Assembly (NCBI GenBank): GCA_963691655.1
Contig: OY829329.1
Coordinates: 65,466,852-65,530,851, forward strand
Origin: Toxonevra muliebris
Taxonomy: Eukaryota; Arthropoda; Insecta; Diptera; Pallopteridae
Reading direction: 5' to 3'
DNA length: 64,000 nucleotides
Position 1 is the stretch's first letter; every line of letters begins with the position of its first letter. A model generated the notes under the pieces. The model was not told the DNA's origin, made no database searches, and saw only the letters and a list, made by a program, of their open reading frames with translations. Positions 10,421-21,962 of the stretch are shown piece after piece. The position numbers and the translations under genes were made by a program.

Positions 10421-13344
10421 CAGAAATCAAAATAATTTCATTTTAAACACTAAAATAAAAATTTTTCATACTGTGCACGTGATTACGTTGCCTTTGCACT
10501 CTTCATTGCATTGCTATATATGTTTACCATATATACATAACTAGTAAATATTTCTCGTTTGTTTTTTCACAGTGTATTTTTTGATAAAATCAATAGAGGA
10601 AGAGGTTGATTTTTGTAGGCGCTTTTTGATATACACATACATACAACTGTGCTACAACTGCTGCAACTGTTGAAGCATCTATGTATATAATTTTCTTTTT
10701 TATCGATGCGCGTCAACAGATACATCGAAAGCTATACATTCACACATACATACATGCATACATATACATATACATCGTACATTTTTTCTGCAGATAAATT
10801 TACAAAATAGGCATTTGGTGCGTTCAAGCATAAATGAATCCTTTGTGAATTCGAAATATGTGAATGTGGTAGAGATACAAACAAACACACACACGTATGC
10901 ATATGTATATAAAGATACATAGTATTTTCTAGGCCAATTTTAAATGGTGTTAACACAGTTTCATATTTACTAAAGTTTAAATTTGTTTGTTTCACTTTTT
11001 CGTGTTTTTTGTTTTTGCTTTTTTATTTTTATTTTTTTTTTTTGTTTTATTCATTTCAAAATTTTTGTATTGAAATAGCACAAATTAAAATTAATATCGG
11101 TATATGCTTATGTATTTTACTTTAGGCTCTAAGTAAACATAAGCTATTCATATTTGTTTTTGTTGTTATTATTGTTGTTTTAAGATAACAAATATCATGT
11201 GTATAATTTCAATTTTTGAGTCAAACCCAGCGGCAGTGGCGGTAAAACCGGTAGAGAAATAGGAAATTGCTGAATTACGTTATCACTGGTTTGCTTAGCT
11301 CAGCTCCATGCACTCAGAAAAAAAAGGGAGCACCAAATTACTAAAGATTAATGGTATCGGAAGTATGAGAGTGAGAGTGAGAGGGAGAGAAAGAACACAC
11401 ATACTACACATGCATACACAAGAGGAAAAGCTCGTGTATAAAATACATGCACGCACACATGTATGTGATAAGCATTTATTTATAAGTATATGTGATATAT
11501 GTACAGCTCCCTTGTATGTTACTTGTATAATAATAAACTCACGCAGCAGTAGCACCAACAACAAAATCTTATGAATGCTCATAAATTAGACACGATCTAT
11601 TTTGCTATTAAAATAATTCATGCAGGCAGCATAGACAGGCGTAAAGTAGAAGAAAAAGAAGAAGAAGAAGAAAAATCCTATTTTTTTCTTACCCAAATTA
11701 CTGCTATATATTCTCTCATTCTCCTTTCTTACTCATACTCTCGTTTCTCGTTTCTCTAACTGTTTTTCTATTGTCTGTGTACAAAGTAATAAGAACAACA
11801 ACAAAAAAATAAAATAGCACAGCATCAAAGAAAAAAAGAAAAATAACAAGAAAAATAGTCTGCGGTTGTTCTGACATGTGCCGTTATACTCATTTACTCT
11901 TTCTCTCAATCTATGTACTTCGACGCTCTTCTCCTATGTTTCTATAAATTTTTTTTTTTTTGTTTTTGTATGAAATTTTTGTTTTGTTTTTGTGGATATG
12001 CATGGTTTTGTAATTGTTATTGTAGTAACGTAGAATGAAGCAGCATATTTAAAATTTGACGCGTATATCAAATATCAGTATGCAGACATGTGTTTACGAC
12101 ATTTTGGCATATTATAAATCCTACACACACACACGCACACATACACACACACATTAAATGATTTCAAAGAAACGAAAACGAAAAATATAAAACAAAAAAC
12201 GAAAAATATAAAAGAAAAACCAAAAATGAAAAAATAAACAGCAAAATAAATTTTAATGAACAAATAAAAAATTTAAATTACTTCTTTTTTTTTTTTCTAT
12301 GCTTGGCTTGTACGAGTATGTGTGCTTATACTTTTATTTTAAAGCGTTGAAAATTTAATTTGAAAATTGCCAAATTATATCGTATCATTTTCTGTTTTGC
12401 CAATGGCGCGTTTTGGTTGAGTTTACATAACAGAAATATTGTAATCATGATCAACTTTTTTTTTTTGCGAATTTTTTACACGAGCATGTATGAAATTTTG
12501 TGAAGGATTTTGAATATGAAATCATGTAAATACAGCTAAGATTGAAATTAGCATATATGTAGATACATGCTCATGAAAAGTAGGCAGGGCTATTAGAAAA
12601 TTGGGAATTTTTGTGAAAGTTTAGAATTAATTTTGAAAATGAATTGAAATTCGCGCAAAAGAGAAGCATCATATAGCTGATGAAACTCTCTTTTCATCTG
12701 CATTCACATTTTCAGTTTTTTGTGCAGTTTTCAATTGCACTCATTTTCAAAAACCAAAATGAGTGGTGGCACTCGCGATCGATGATGTGTAAACATCAGT
12801 GTTTAAAATTGCGCATATACTTTATTTTCTTGTTTCATTTAGTTATTTATTTACTTAGTTTATTAAAAGAGATTTAAGGGCAAAACATTAAAATAATTAG
12901 AAGTAATTAAGGATAATTCAAAATTATTTATTCATTTTATTCTGAATCCGTAAACCATTTGCTGTCGTCGTCTTATAGTTGCATGCAATGTACGTGTTTG
13001 TTGGTCATCATTATTCTTTTGTTTTCGTTTTGGAATATTCTCACATTTGATTAATTATTTTAACGAAACCTTTTACGTATATAGTTATATGGTAAAATTT
13101 GTTTCTTTTTTCGCGGTTATTGACAGATGTTTTATTGAATAATAAATAAATATGAAAATATTGTTTTTTTTATTATTAAAGTATAACCCTAAAAGTGGGC
13201 AGAGTTTTTATTATTTTGATATTTTGTAATAAGTGTATAAATATGAAATGCGGCTTTCTTTGGGCTTGAAAATTTATTTTTTTATTTACAAAAATAAATG
13301 AACTAAATAAACAAAATATTAACTATCGTTAGCTATGACTTTTC
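10421..13344. other. Non-coding AT-rich DNA with microsatellites
   Basis: Contains ATAC/CATA runs near 10736-10775, a poly-T block near 11005-11045, GAGA at 11365-11395, GAA run near 11650-11670, (CA)n at 12122-12153, and A/T homopolymers. I see no exon with flanking splice signals and no protein-like frame. Confidence 0.6.
12122..12153. repeat. (CA)n microsatellite
   Basis: An interrupted CA run (one CG and one CATA interruption). Confidence 0.9.
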
Positions 13345-13811
13345 ATCATGTTTCTAGCAATTGATGGATTCCGTTCCAGTACCACTTCTCATTTTTTAAG
13401 GCTAGCCATTCGTCAAGGCAATTTTTCACTTCTTCGTACGAATTCGGGGGGGGGTTTAAACATACCATTGAATGTTTTCCAAATAGTTTTTAACATAATG
13501 TGTAATTTTGGGCCGAGCATTGTCATATTAAAAAATATGGTTCTATTTGATCAGTTGTTTGATGGTATTGATTAACAGTAATCGTTTTACTAGATTTTAT
13601 CAGTTCATAGTAGATGGAAGATCTTCGAATGTTTTCCATGATCCTCCATGGTCTTTGTTACAGACGTCGAAATTACTACTTTTAAAATATTTAGATCTTC
13701 GTTCACAAGTGTCATCATTAGCCTCTACAAACAATTTTGTCATTTTTTCAAACGAAAGAAGGTTATTAAACTTCACCGCAAAATTTCTTTTTCTGGTACA
13801 AAATTCGACAT
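13345..13811 (-). pseudogene. Mos1-like (mauritiana-type) mariner transposase, internally deleted
   Basis: On the minus strand an ATG at 13811 starts a frame beginning MSNFVPEKEILR, the typical N-terminus of mauritiana-subfamily mariner transposases. It continues, across frameshifts, into text equivalent to FKSSNFDVCNKDHGGSWKTF, the helix-turn-helix region, where family members have a KSGDFDV...DKEHG...FED-like stretch. Beyond about 13610 the sequence jumps to the C-terminal region: a NQYHQ block, a DNARP-like block (one D of the DD34D triad lies here), a KNYLENIQW block, and an EWLALKNEKWYW-like end near 13390. Most of the catalytic core between these parts, including the first Asp and the region of the final Asp, is missing. 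Multiple frameshifts and stops show it is long dead. Terminal inverted repeats were not found. An intact family member is about 345 aa. Confidence 0.75.
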
Positions 13812-14693
13812 TTTTGAAGGGGAAAAAAATATTTGGTTTGTAAAATCGCAACCTAAGACATATTGGATCTTATTGACAATTGTCTACATACATAATAGTT
13901 ATACCATCTATTAGTTAAAACCGCGTTTCATACTTACACACCTATTATGTAATTAAAGTGGCTATCAAACTATAAATACTTTAAATAAAGCGATTTAGTG
14001 CTACCCTGTCAAGTGTAGAGTTTCCAGCCCGAAAGTATGCTTTATATTAATTATTATAAAGTACCCCTCCACTAATCAGGGGGGACGGGATTTCGAGTTC
14101 CCCTCTATATTTTGTATTAATCTTATTGACTTTTTATTTCGTATGAATAAATAAAATATTTTGGCCCCCCGAATTTCTTGTTTTGTTTTTCATATCAAAC
14201 GACACTTATTATTTTGAGTCGAATAAATTAAATAACTTCTTCTTTTTTTTTTTAAAAGAAGCACCAAAATCTTTTTCTGATTGCAATGACGTTGACTATA
14301 GCGATCTTTTGGGCATAAGATAGCAAAATACAGCAAGCTTTTAGGGATGTGAAAAAATAATCTGTCATTTCACTCCCATATAAAATTTTTTTTATACCGC
14401 CGCTATAGATAGGTTGGAGTGGCTGTAGAGAGACACACTTAGGCTTGAACGGCCCATTGTGATACCACATAGTAATGTAGATGCTTACACATCAATAAAT
14501 ACTCTTCGATATCTCCCTAGTTGGGCCCAGCTCTCACATTATAAGCAACTCTCAAATTAATTTCATCTCATTTGTAGTAGAATTACTTTTAAATCACTAA
14601 AAATTAAAAAAAAAGCTTTGTGGAAGTATGAAGAGAAAATTCAGAAATTAATGAAAAAAGGTTTACTTATTTAGAATATAATTCTATAATTCA
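13812..14693. other. Non-coding DNA
   Basis: Unique AT-rich sequence. No mariner terminal repeat could be recognised on the 5' side of the pseudogene, and there is no coding signal. Confidence 0.5.
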
Positions 14694-14758
14694 GCAAGGT
14701 GAGAATGTAAAATTACAAACAAGGAATTTCAACTAAAAAAATATAATTCTATGTAAAT
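14694..14758. repeat. 65-bp segment copied to 15331-15394
   Basis: Identical to 15331-15394 apart from one base in an A run. It starts GCAAGGTGAGAATG and ends ATGTAAAT. Here it lies in otherwise unique DNA, so this is the likely source copy. Confidence 0.85.
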
Positions 14759-15311
14759 ATAGCTTTTCTCAATATTTATTTTTAAATTTCTTTACCTTTT
14801 TCTTACTTTTATTTCATTAAATATAAAGAAAAGTTTATAATTCTCATTGGAATCATTATCAACGCGCATATCATTTTAATCATCATCATCGTATATTTTA
14901 CAGCAGCATTCAAAAATATAAAAAATTAATTTAATGACACTTTGACATTTTAGCATTTTGACAAGGGCAAATGCGATTCGAACACGAGTGTCGTATAGCC
15001 GTACAGCGAATTGGAATAATTTAATTTGAACATACTTTGGCTGCGTCTGTTTCATTGACATTTTGCGGCTTTTAGTATCTAAGTACTTGTGTTTGGCATG
15101 TAGCATCGATATGAGATGAGGTATGCACTTAAGTCAATGTAAAGTGAATTCATTGAAGGAAGATATTTATTTAAATTTAATATTTTCTTAATTGAAAATT
15201 GAATTTTATTAGAAATACTCGTATGTGTGCATACATTTTAGAGTATAAAAAGGTTATTGTATTTAGAATTGCAACAGAGCCTTTGCAATCGATTTTTAAG
15301 AGAGAGAGAAA
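14759..15311. other. Non-coding DNA
   Basis: Unique AT-rich sequence with no gene signal. A short GA run lies at its right end (15300-15312). Confidence 0.5.
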
Positions 15312-15640
15312 AAGAGAGTAAGTCATGAAAGCAAGGTGAGAATGTAAAATTACAAACAAGGAATTTCAACTAAAAAATATAATTCTATGTAAATCATCTC
15401 TCTCCTTATTTTCATATATAATAATATTGTTGTTGTATTTTTTGGTACTAGCATACTCAGATAACGGATATGCTCTTTTGAGATGAGCTCACGAAACTTT
15501 CATAGAGAGTAAGTCATGAAAGCAAGTGCTCATCTGTCTCCTCATTTACATATACAATAATGTTGTTGTTGTATTTTTTGGTACTAGCATACTCAGATAA
15601 CGGATATGCTCTTTTGAGATGAGCTCACGAAACTTTCATA
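15312..15640. repeat. Two-copy tandem duplication with a patch inserted in copy 1
   Basis: Copy 1 (15312-15503) and copy 2 (15504-15640) share AGAGAGTAAGTCATGAAAGC at the left. On the right they share a nearly identical block from GTTGTTGTATTTTTTGG to CTCACGAAACTTTCAT. Copy 1 differs by carrying the 64-base segment 15331-15394, which is a copy of 14694-14758. Copy 2 has four bases (TGCT) at that point. Confidence 0.85.
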
Positions 15641-18229
15641 TATTTGTGTTTGTCTTATTTGCATACAGTTGTTGTTGTTGTTTTTTTCCAGGCCATGAAT
15701 CTATGACCGAAGTTCAACACGAAAAATGAGAGAGAGAGAGAGAGCACATGGTAACTATAAAAATGAAAAATATTTCCTCTCTAAATTTGTGTGAACTTTC
15801 CACGAGATCACTGAGACTCCGTTCCTAATTAAATGTAATAGCTACGCATACATTTTTTTTAATACTTCATATTATAATTTACTCGAAACAAAAATAAAAG
15901 CAGACAGACTATGTAAGAATAAATGGCCATTAAAAGCTTTTCACTTCCAACAATAAAATATTTCTGTTTTCCATAAATTTTATTTTTTTTTTTTTTTTCG
16001 CAGCAATAATCAGAAGAAGAAAAAATTCTACATTCTGCTGCTAGCTAGCTTGCGAAGAAAAGAAAAACTCATCATGCAATTCCCAAACGACAGTGTAAAT
16101 AATTTTCATTCTAAATGCACATTTTCACATACTCGTGCTCATGTTTGAGCTCGTTACTCGAATATTCATGCCATTTTAACTTATTGGCTGACAGCTCCTT
16201 ATTAGAGAGTGTGAGAGAAAGAGAGAAGGAAAGAAAAGAGAAAGCGCAACGTTATTATTTTTGACACTGATAAATTTCACATTGTATGCATGTAAGAAAT
16301 ATTTCAATGTATATGTGTAGACCTTGGACTGCTTGTGCACATACACATGTTCTCTTTGCACTCCTCTTGGCTTCCTTGCTCTCGTTCGTCAGAGATACGA
16401 AGAAAATGAATGAATAAATGTGAAGATGTTGAAGTTGTTGAAGTTGCGAGTAAAGTATCAGTGGCAGTGAAGAGCAGAGGAAGGAAGATAGAGAACGAAG
16501 AAGTACGAAGACGAAGTAGCAGTAAAGCTTTTGTGCAAATGTGAAAATTGCGGGTAGAAATAAATTTGTCTCATGGGAGAAATCAGTTTTAGTTAGGTTA
16601 GAATTGGCAGTGTGTGTTTGTATGTATGTGTGTATATATTTTATATTTCTAAGTGTGTGTTGGTTTATGTTTGAAATGAACTAAGTGTATATAAGTTGCA
16701 AATTAAATTGCATAATATATTAAAAAAAAAAATATATATATTATAAATTATAAGAATAGAAATGAAAAGTTTTTCTACAGCCAAAACCAAAAGCCAGCAA
16801 AAGTTTCTTTTTAAACTTTGTTCGACCAACCGAAAAATTCTAAACAAGTGCAATTTCAATGCACTTACAGCAACAACACGATCACACAATAAAATAGAAT
16901 TAAAAAGAATATACCAATACAGTAAAGATTTCCTAAAATAGCATGGAATTAACACAAAACCCCACACATTCTTTGCAAAAGAAACTTACTTTTTTTGGCA
17001 TTTTTTGTTGCTTCTCAAATACTTCGAGAACTACTTCCAGCATTACCACTACTACTTCCACTACCAGCACACATACATAACTTAACGTTATCGTTCAGAG
17101 AAAAAGAAAAAAAAAAACGTTCAGCGATAAAGAAAAAAAAACCCTCTAAGCGCCGCGCAATTGTTTCGCTTTGGAAAGTATTTCAGTAAAGTTTTCTTTG
17201 AAATTGTTATGTGAAAATCCTTTTGGTGACTGACTTAAGCAGATTTTTTGAGTTTTTTTGAGTGCGCGCTGCAAAGTATGCAAAGAAAATTATTTTTATT
17301 CTTTCTTTAAACAAGAAGCCAAGCTAAAAGAACTTTAAGAATTTCCTTTTCCCGTTTCTATGCATATTTTCTTTTTATTTTAATTCTTTCTTTATATTTC
17401 TATTTTTCTTTTTTTTTTGTAATTTTTTCTCATATTTTTTTTTTGTTGCTTTTTTAACTCTTGTAGCTAATTTTGCTTTTACGACTATAATAACTATTCA
17501 AAAAGCAACAACAACCATAAATTTAAGCACTATGCGGAAATTTTTGTTAAAGTTTTATGCGTTTTAGGTCAAAAAGTGTGTGTGTGTGCTGCTAATCAAC
17601 CAGCAGCTAGGTGCAATTGGAACAGAGTGATTAGTGTTATTACTTAAAGTATACAGTGGAGTTTAAATAGTTAGCTGTAGCTAGGGAGCGGAAATCATAA
17701 ATGCGCACCATTTTTTTTGTTTTTTCTAAAGTAGCAATTTTATAAATTAAAATGCAATTTGCTGTAAGTTAAATTGTTTGATATGTTGGCCGTAGGATTG
17801 GGAAGGGTTAAAGGTTTGTCCTTTATAAACGTCTTGTTTGCATTTAGGAATTGCTTCAATTTGTTTGATAAAACTTGTTTGTTATATTCTTTTCACACTG
17901 CACTTTCTATTATTACAATTTTTTTTTTTTTGAATTAGGGATTTGCTGTTGCTGTTTTTTTAGATTATAATGTAAAAGTTATGCGGCCACGTATAGTTTT
18001 TACTATTTTATTCTGTCTTTCTCAGCTCTTTGTTATTGTGTTTGCTTGAATTTGGACATTTTGTTTCACATGAATATACTTTCTCTTTTGAAAATATATT
18101 GTAATCAGTTCACACTCAAATTTCTCTTCTGAGTGATTTTTATTGCCAAAGGCGCTTTTTTTTGAAAATATATTTTGTGAGAGTATCAGTTCCAGAACTG
18201 TTACAGAATGCATTCAATTTATTTGCAAT
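15641..18229. other. Non-coding DNA with simple repeats
   Basis: GAGA run at 15730-15743, A/T homopolymers, a purine-rich stretch at 16425-16525 (GAAGTTGTT, GAAGACGAAG-type), TGTG/TATG near 16610-16630, and several poly-T tracts at 17380-17450. No supported gene. Confidence 0.6.
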
Positions 18230-19965
18230 ACCTTGAAGTCACAGTTAATAACCGACAATTCATGATTGGCTTCTTTGATGTTACTTGAAGTCACTTGGAA
18301 TCACTTGAATACCCTTGGAGTCACTAGAAATCACATGCAGTCGCTTGGAGTCAATTGGAATGAATTGAATTCAAATCCCCAATTGACTACAAATGACTTC
18401 AAGTGACATCAAAGGACTTCAAGTCCCAATTGACTTAAAATTTCAATTGACTGCTAAAGACTACATGTGGCTCCAAGGATATTCAAGTTACTCCAAATGA
18501 ATTTAAACCCCAATTAACTCCAAGTGACTTCAAGTAACTCCATATGACTTCAAGTGACCTCAATTGACTTCCAGTGACTCCAATTGACTTCGAATTTCAA
18601 TTAACTGCTCATGACTGCATTTGACTTCAAGTGACTTCAAGGGTATTCGAGTGGCTCTAAGTGACTTTAAATCCCAAATGATTCCAAGTGGCATCAAGTG
18701 ACTCCAATTGACTCCAAATGATTTCATGTAACTCCAACTGACTTCAAATTTCAGTTGACTGCTAGTGACTTCAAGTGAATCCTATTGATTCCAACTGACT
18801 TCAAGTGAACCCAAGTCACTTCAAATCCCAATTGACTTCAAGTGGCTTTAAGTGACTCCAATTGACTTCAAGTGATCCCAATTGATTCCAAGTGACTCCA
18901 ATCAACTTTAAAAGACTTTATGTGACCCCAAGTGACTTAAAATCCCAATTGACTTGAAAAGTGACTTCAAATTTCAATAGTGACTGCATGTGACTTCAAG
19001 TGACTCTAAGGGTATTCAAGTGACTCCAAATGACTTCAAATCCCAATTGACTCCAAGTGGCTTCAGTGACTCCAATTGACTCCAAATGACTTCATGTTAC
19101 TAAAATTGACTTCAAACCAATTGATTACAAGTGACTACAAACGACTTCAAGTGACCCCAAGTGACTTAAAGTCCCAATTGAATCCAACTGACTTCAAGTG
19201 TCTCCAATTGACTTAAAATCCCCAATTGATTCTAAATGATTTCAAGTGACTCCAATTGACTTCAAATTTCAATTGACTACTAATGACTTTAAGTGAGTAC
19301 AATTGACTTCAAGTGATCCCAATTGACTTCAAATCCCAATTGACTCCAACTGAGTTCAAGTGACTCCAATTGACTTAAAATCCCCAATTGATTCCAAATG
19401 ATTTCAAGTGACCTCAATTGTCTTCGAATCCCAATTGACTCCAAATGACTTCCAGTGACCCCAATTGACTTCAGATCCCAATTAATTCCAACTGACTCCA
19501 ATTAACTTCAAAAGATTTTAAGTAACTCTAATTGACTTCAAATTTCAATTGACTGCTAGTAACTGCATGTGACTCCAAGGGTATTTAAGTGACTCCAAGT
19601 GACTTCAAATTCCAATAGACTCCAAGTGGCTTCAAGTGACAACAACTGACTCAAATTGACTTCAAGTGACCCCAAATGACTTCAAATCCCAACTGACTCC
19701 AAGTGACTTCAACTGACTCCAAGTGACTTCAAGTGACTCCAATTGACTTAAAATCCCCAATTGACTCCAAATGATTTCAAATGGCCTCAATTGACTTCAA
19801 ATGCCAATTAACTTCAAGTGACTTTAAGTGACTCCAATTGAATTCAAAAAGCTTTAACTCTAATTGACTTAAAATTTCAATTGATTGCTAGTGACTGCCT
19901 GTGACTTCAACTCGCACCAAGTGACTTCAAATCCCAATTGTCTCCAAGTGATTTTAAAGCAGTTT
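18230..19965. repeat. 1.7-kb satellite of ~10-bp units (TCAAGTGACTC / CAATTGACTT)
   Basis: Nearly the whole stretch is built of decamer-like words CAAGTGACTC, CAATTGACTT, CAAATGACTT and AATCCCAATTGACTC in varying order. Many pairs fall in a 20-base rhythm. Units with TTCAAGTGACTCCAATTGAC recur many times. The only frames are repeat-derived. Order between units is scrambled, so it is an old, diverged array. Confidence 0.9.
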
Positions 19966-20109
19966 TGATTTTAGAGTCATAAGATTTGCGTTCCTATGAT
20001 TTCAAAAAAAGATCGCATTCCCTTGATTCTAAAAAAAGACTTCTAAATGAATAATTTATAATTTGTGGTAAACTTAAAGATATATTTTTTGATTCTTCAA
20101 TTGTGCTCA

Positions 20110-20131
20110 TCTCTCTCTCTCTCTCTCTCTC
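20110..20131. repeat. (TC)n microsatellite
   Basis: An uninterrupted CT run of about 11 units. Confidence 0.9.
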
Positions 20132-20780
20132 GCTAATTCTCACTTTTGAGAGTAACCATGAGTTATATGAATTAATGAAATTTAATACTTTCTATTAATC
20201 TGACATTTCTTTCCCTACTCTTTAAATTTTTTAAATTTTTCAACATTTAAGTAAAAATTTTTTCCTCAAAAAAAAAAAATAAATAAATACAAAATTTCGA
20301 TTAATATTGAATTGAAAAATTGCAGTGGCAAATCGAACAACAGATTTTCTTTATAGTAAGTTCATAGTTAATAAAGAAAATGTCAATATCAGTAAAAATT
20401 CATTAAAATTTTTCATAAATTAATAATATTTTATTTATTCTTAATGCCATAACGACTTTCCTGTGCATATATGAATGCGGTAGCTACTCATGCTTTATAT
20501 TTATTCGTGGCTGCCGCCTGGCTTGATCCTTTGAATCTTATCACAATATCTTAATGTGTTTTAAAGCGTTTGTTTGCTTGCTATTTATTTTTCAACTACA
20601 TGCTTGAGTGTATTATATAATTTATCTTGCTGCATATTACGAGAATATTTTTTATTTATTTTATTTCACATATTTTTATTTCACAGTTTTTTTTTTTCTT
20701 TTCTCTTTATCAATTTTATGTTTATTATTATTTTATATGTATGAATTTTTATTTTTTTTTTCTTCCTTTGTGCTCTCGTA

Positions 20781-20806
20781 TACACACACACACACACACA
20801 CACACA
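20781..20806. repeat. (CA)n microsatellite
   Basis: An ACACAC run of about 13 units. Confidence 0.9.
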
Positions 20807-20944
20807 TAAAAATAATGCCGCCTTGGTGAAGAATAAATTAAAAATATACGAATAAATGAGAAAGTATAAAAATGTGCCATTTTCACACAATTTATTGACG
20901 ATAAGACGACAATGTAATAAAAATGAAAAATCGCCTTACAATGC

Positions 20945-21116
20945 GAATGAGCGAGCAGTAAGCAGTGAGTAGCATACTGGATGCTGTAAAGCGCTCGAGC
21001 CAGCCGCCAGAAGAAAAGCATAGCGGAGCATATGTCACAAAAGGAAATAAAGTAATCACTCATGTTATGCAGCGAGCACGTGACTTCCGTCGAACTCGAA
21101 TACGCTGCGCATTGAG

Positions 21117-21147
<31 letters not shown>

Positions 21148-21310
21148 TGCGTAGAGTATGTTGTTCTTGTTAGTTTTCAGCAGAAAAAAAAAAATGGAAG
21201 CAAGGCATACCAGACACTGCTGACAACTGCAGCTAACGGGCGTTCTTCATTTTAATTTCATGTTTCATGTGGCTGTGTAGTTTGTTTGGACAGTAGGCGT
21301 GTCTCGTTGC
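20945..21310. promoter_or_regulatory. GC-richer unique island, possible regulatory or 5' untranslated DNA
   Basis: Clearly higher GC than the flanks over about 365 bases, apart from an internal TG run and T tract (21117-21148). It contains clustered words such as GCGCTCGAGCCAGCCGCC, GCAGCGAGCACGTGACTTCC (with an E-box CACGTG) and GTCGAACTCGAATACGC. No long frame with protein-like content exists on either strand. In AT-rich fly introns such islands are often regulatory or untranslated exons. That role is an inference. Confidence 0.3.
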
Positions 21311-21713
21311 GTTCGCTCTTGCTGTTACTCTTTCATTTTTATTACAAATTAAGTGAACGAATATTGTTGGTGTTAAAGAGAGGCGGCTGTGCGTAAAAAG
21401 CGGTTCAAATACTCATTTATAATTTGTCACCAGAAAATCAGAAAAACTTCTTGATTTAAGACTGATTGATGTTTAGCGTGATTCTGTGTGGCATTTTTGA
21501 AATAATGTGATACTTTTTTTAAATTTAAAATATTTTTTTTTTTGTGCTTTGGAGTTTTTTGTTTTGCAATTGAGAGATAGATGGGGAGAAAGGAATGCTC
21601 ATAGTTACTTTTCTATCGTATGAGCAAAGGGTTTGCTCAACGACAATATAATATAAGAATGAGTTACTGTCATACAAATGTCGCAGCTAAAACTTAAGTG
21701 GGAATTTCTGAAG
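21311..21713. other. Non-coding DNA left of the nested transposon
   Basis: Unique AT-rich sequence with poly-T tracts. Nothing else recognised. Confidence 0.5.
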
Positions 21714-21721
21714 ATTCCAAT
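21714..21721. repeat. Left 8-bp target-site duplication (ATTCCAAT)
   Basis: Exact match to 26134-26141, directly outside the inverted termini of the element 21722-26133. Confidence 0.85.
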
Positions 21722-21962
21722 CAGCGATGCCTACCTGCGCGGAATTCCCCGATTTGTGGGGAATTTTACTTAGTACGGGGAATCGGTGAATGAGCTGTTT
21801 TTTTGCGGGGAATTTGAAACCGTTCAGCTTTTAGTTAATAAAGTCTGTACAATATTTTTTGTCAAATTTTATGTAATGTAAATCGTTTAACTTTGGCAAT
21901 ACTTCGTATTTTAGGTCTCATAACCTTCATCTCTTCTTAAGAGGGCCCTGCACTTTCTTGGT

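Larger units (their letters stand above)
19966..20944. other. Non-coding DNA with TC and CA microsatellites
   Basis: Holds (TC)n at 20110-20131, poly-A near 20268-20280, T-rich tracts at 20685-20760 and (CA)n at 20781-20806. No gene is visible. Confidence 0.6.

Noticed and set aside
14960..15010. tRNA-like T-loop (GTTCGAATC in reverse)
   Set aside because: The flanking bases do not form a T-stem and no A box or acceptor stem is present.
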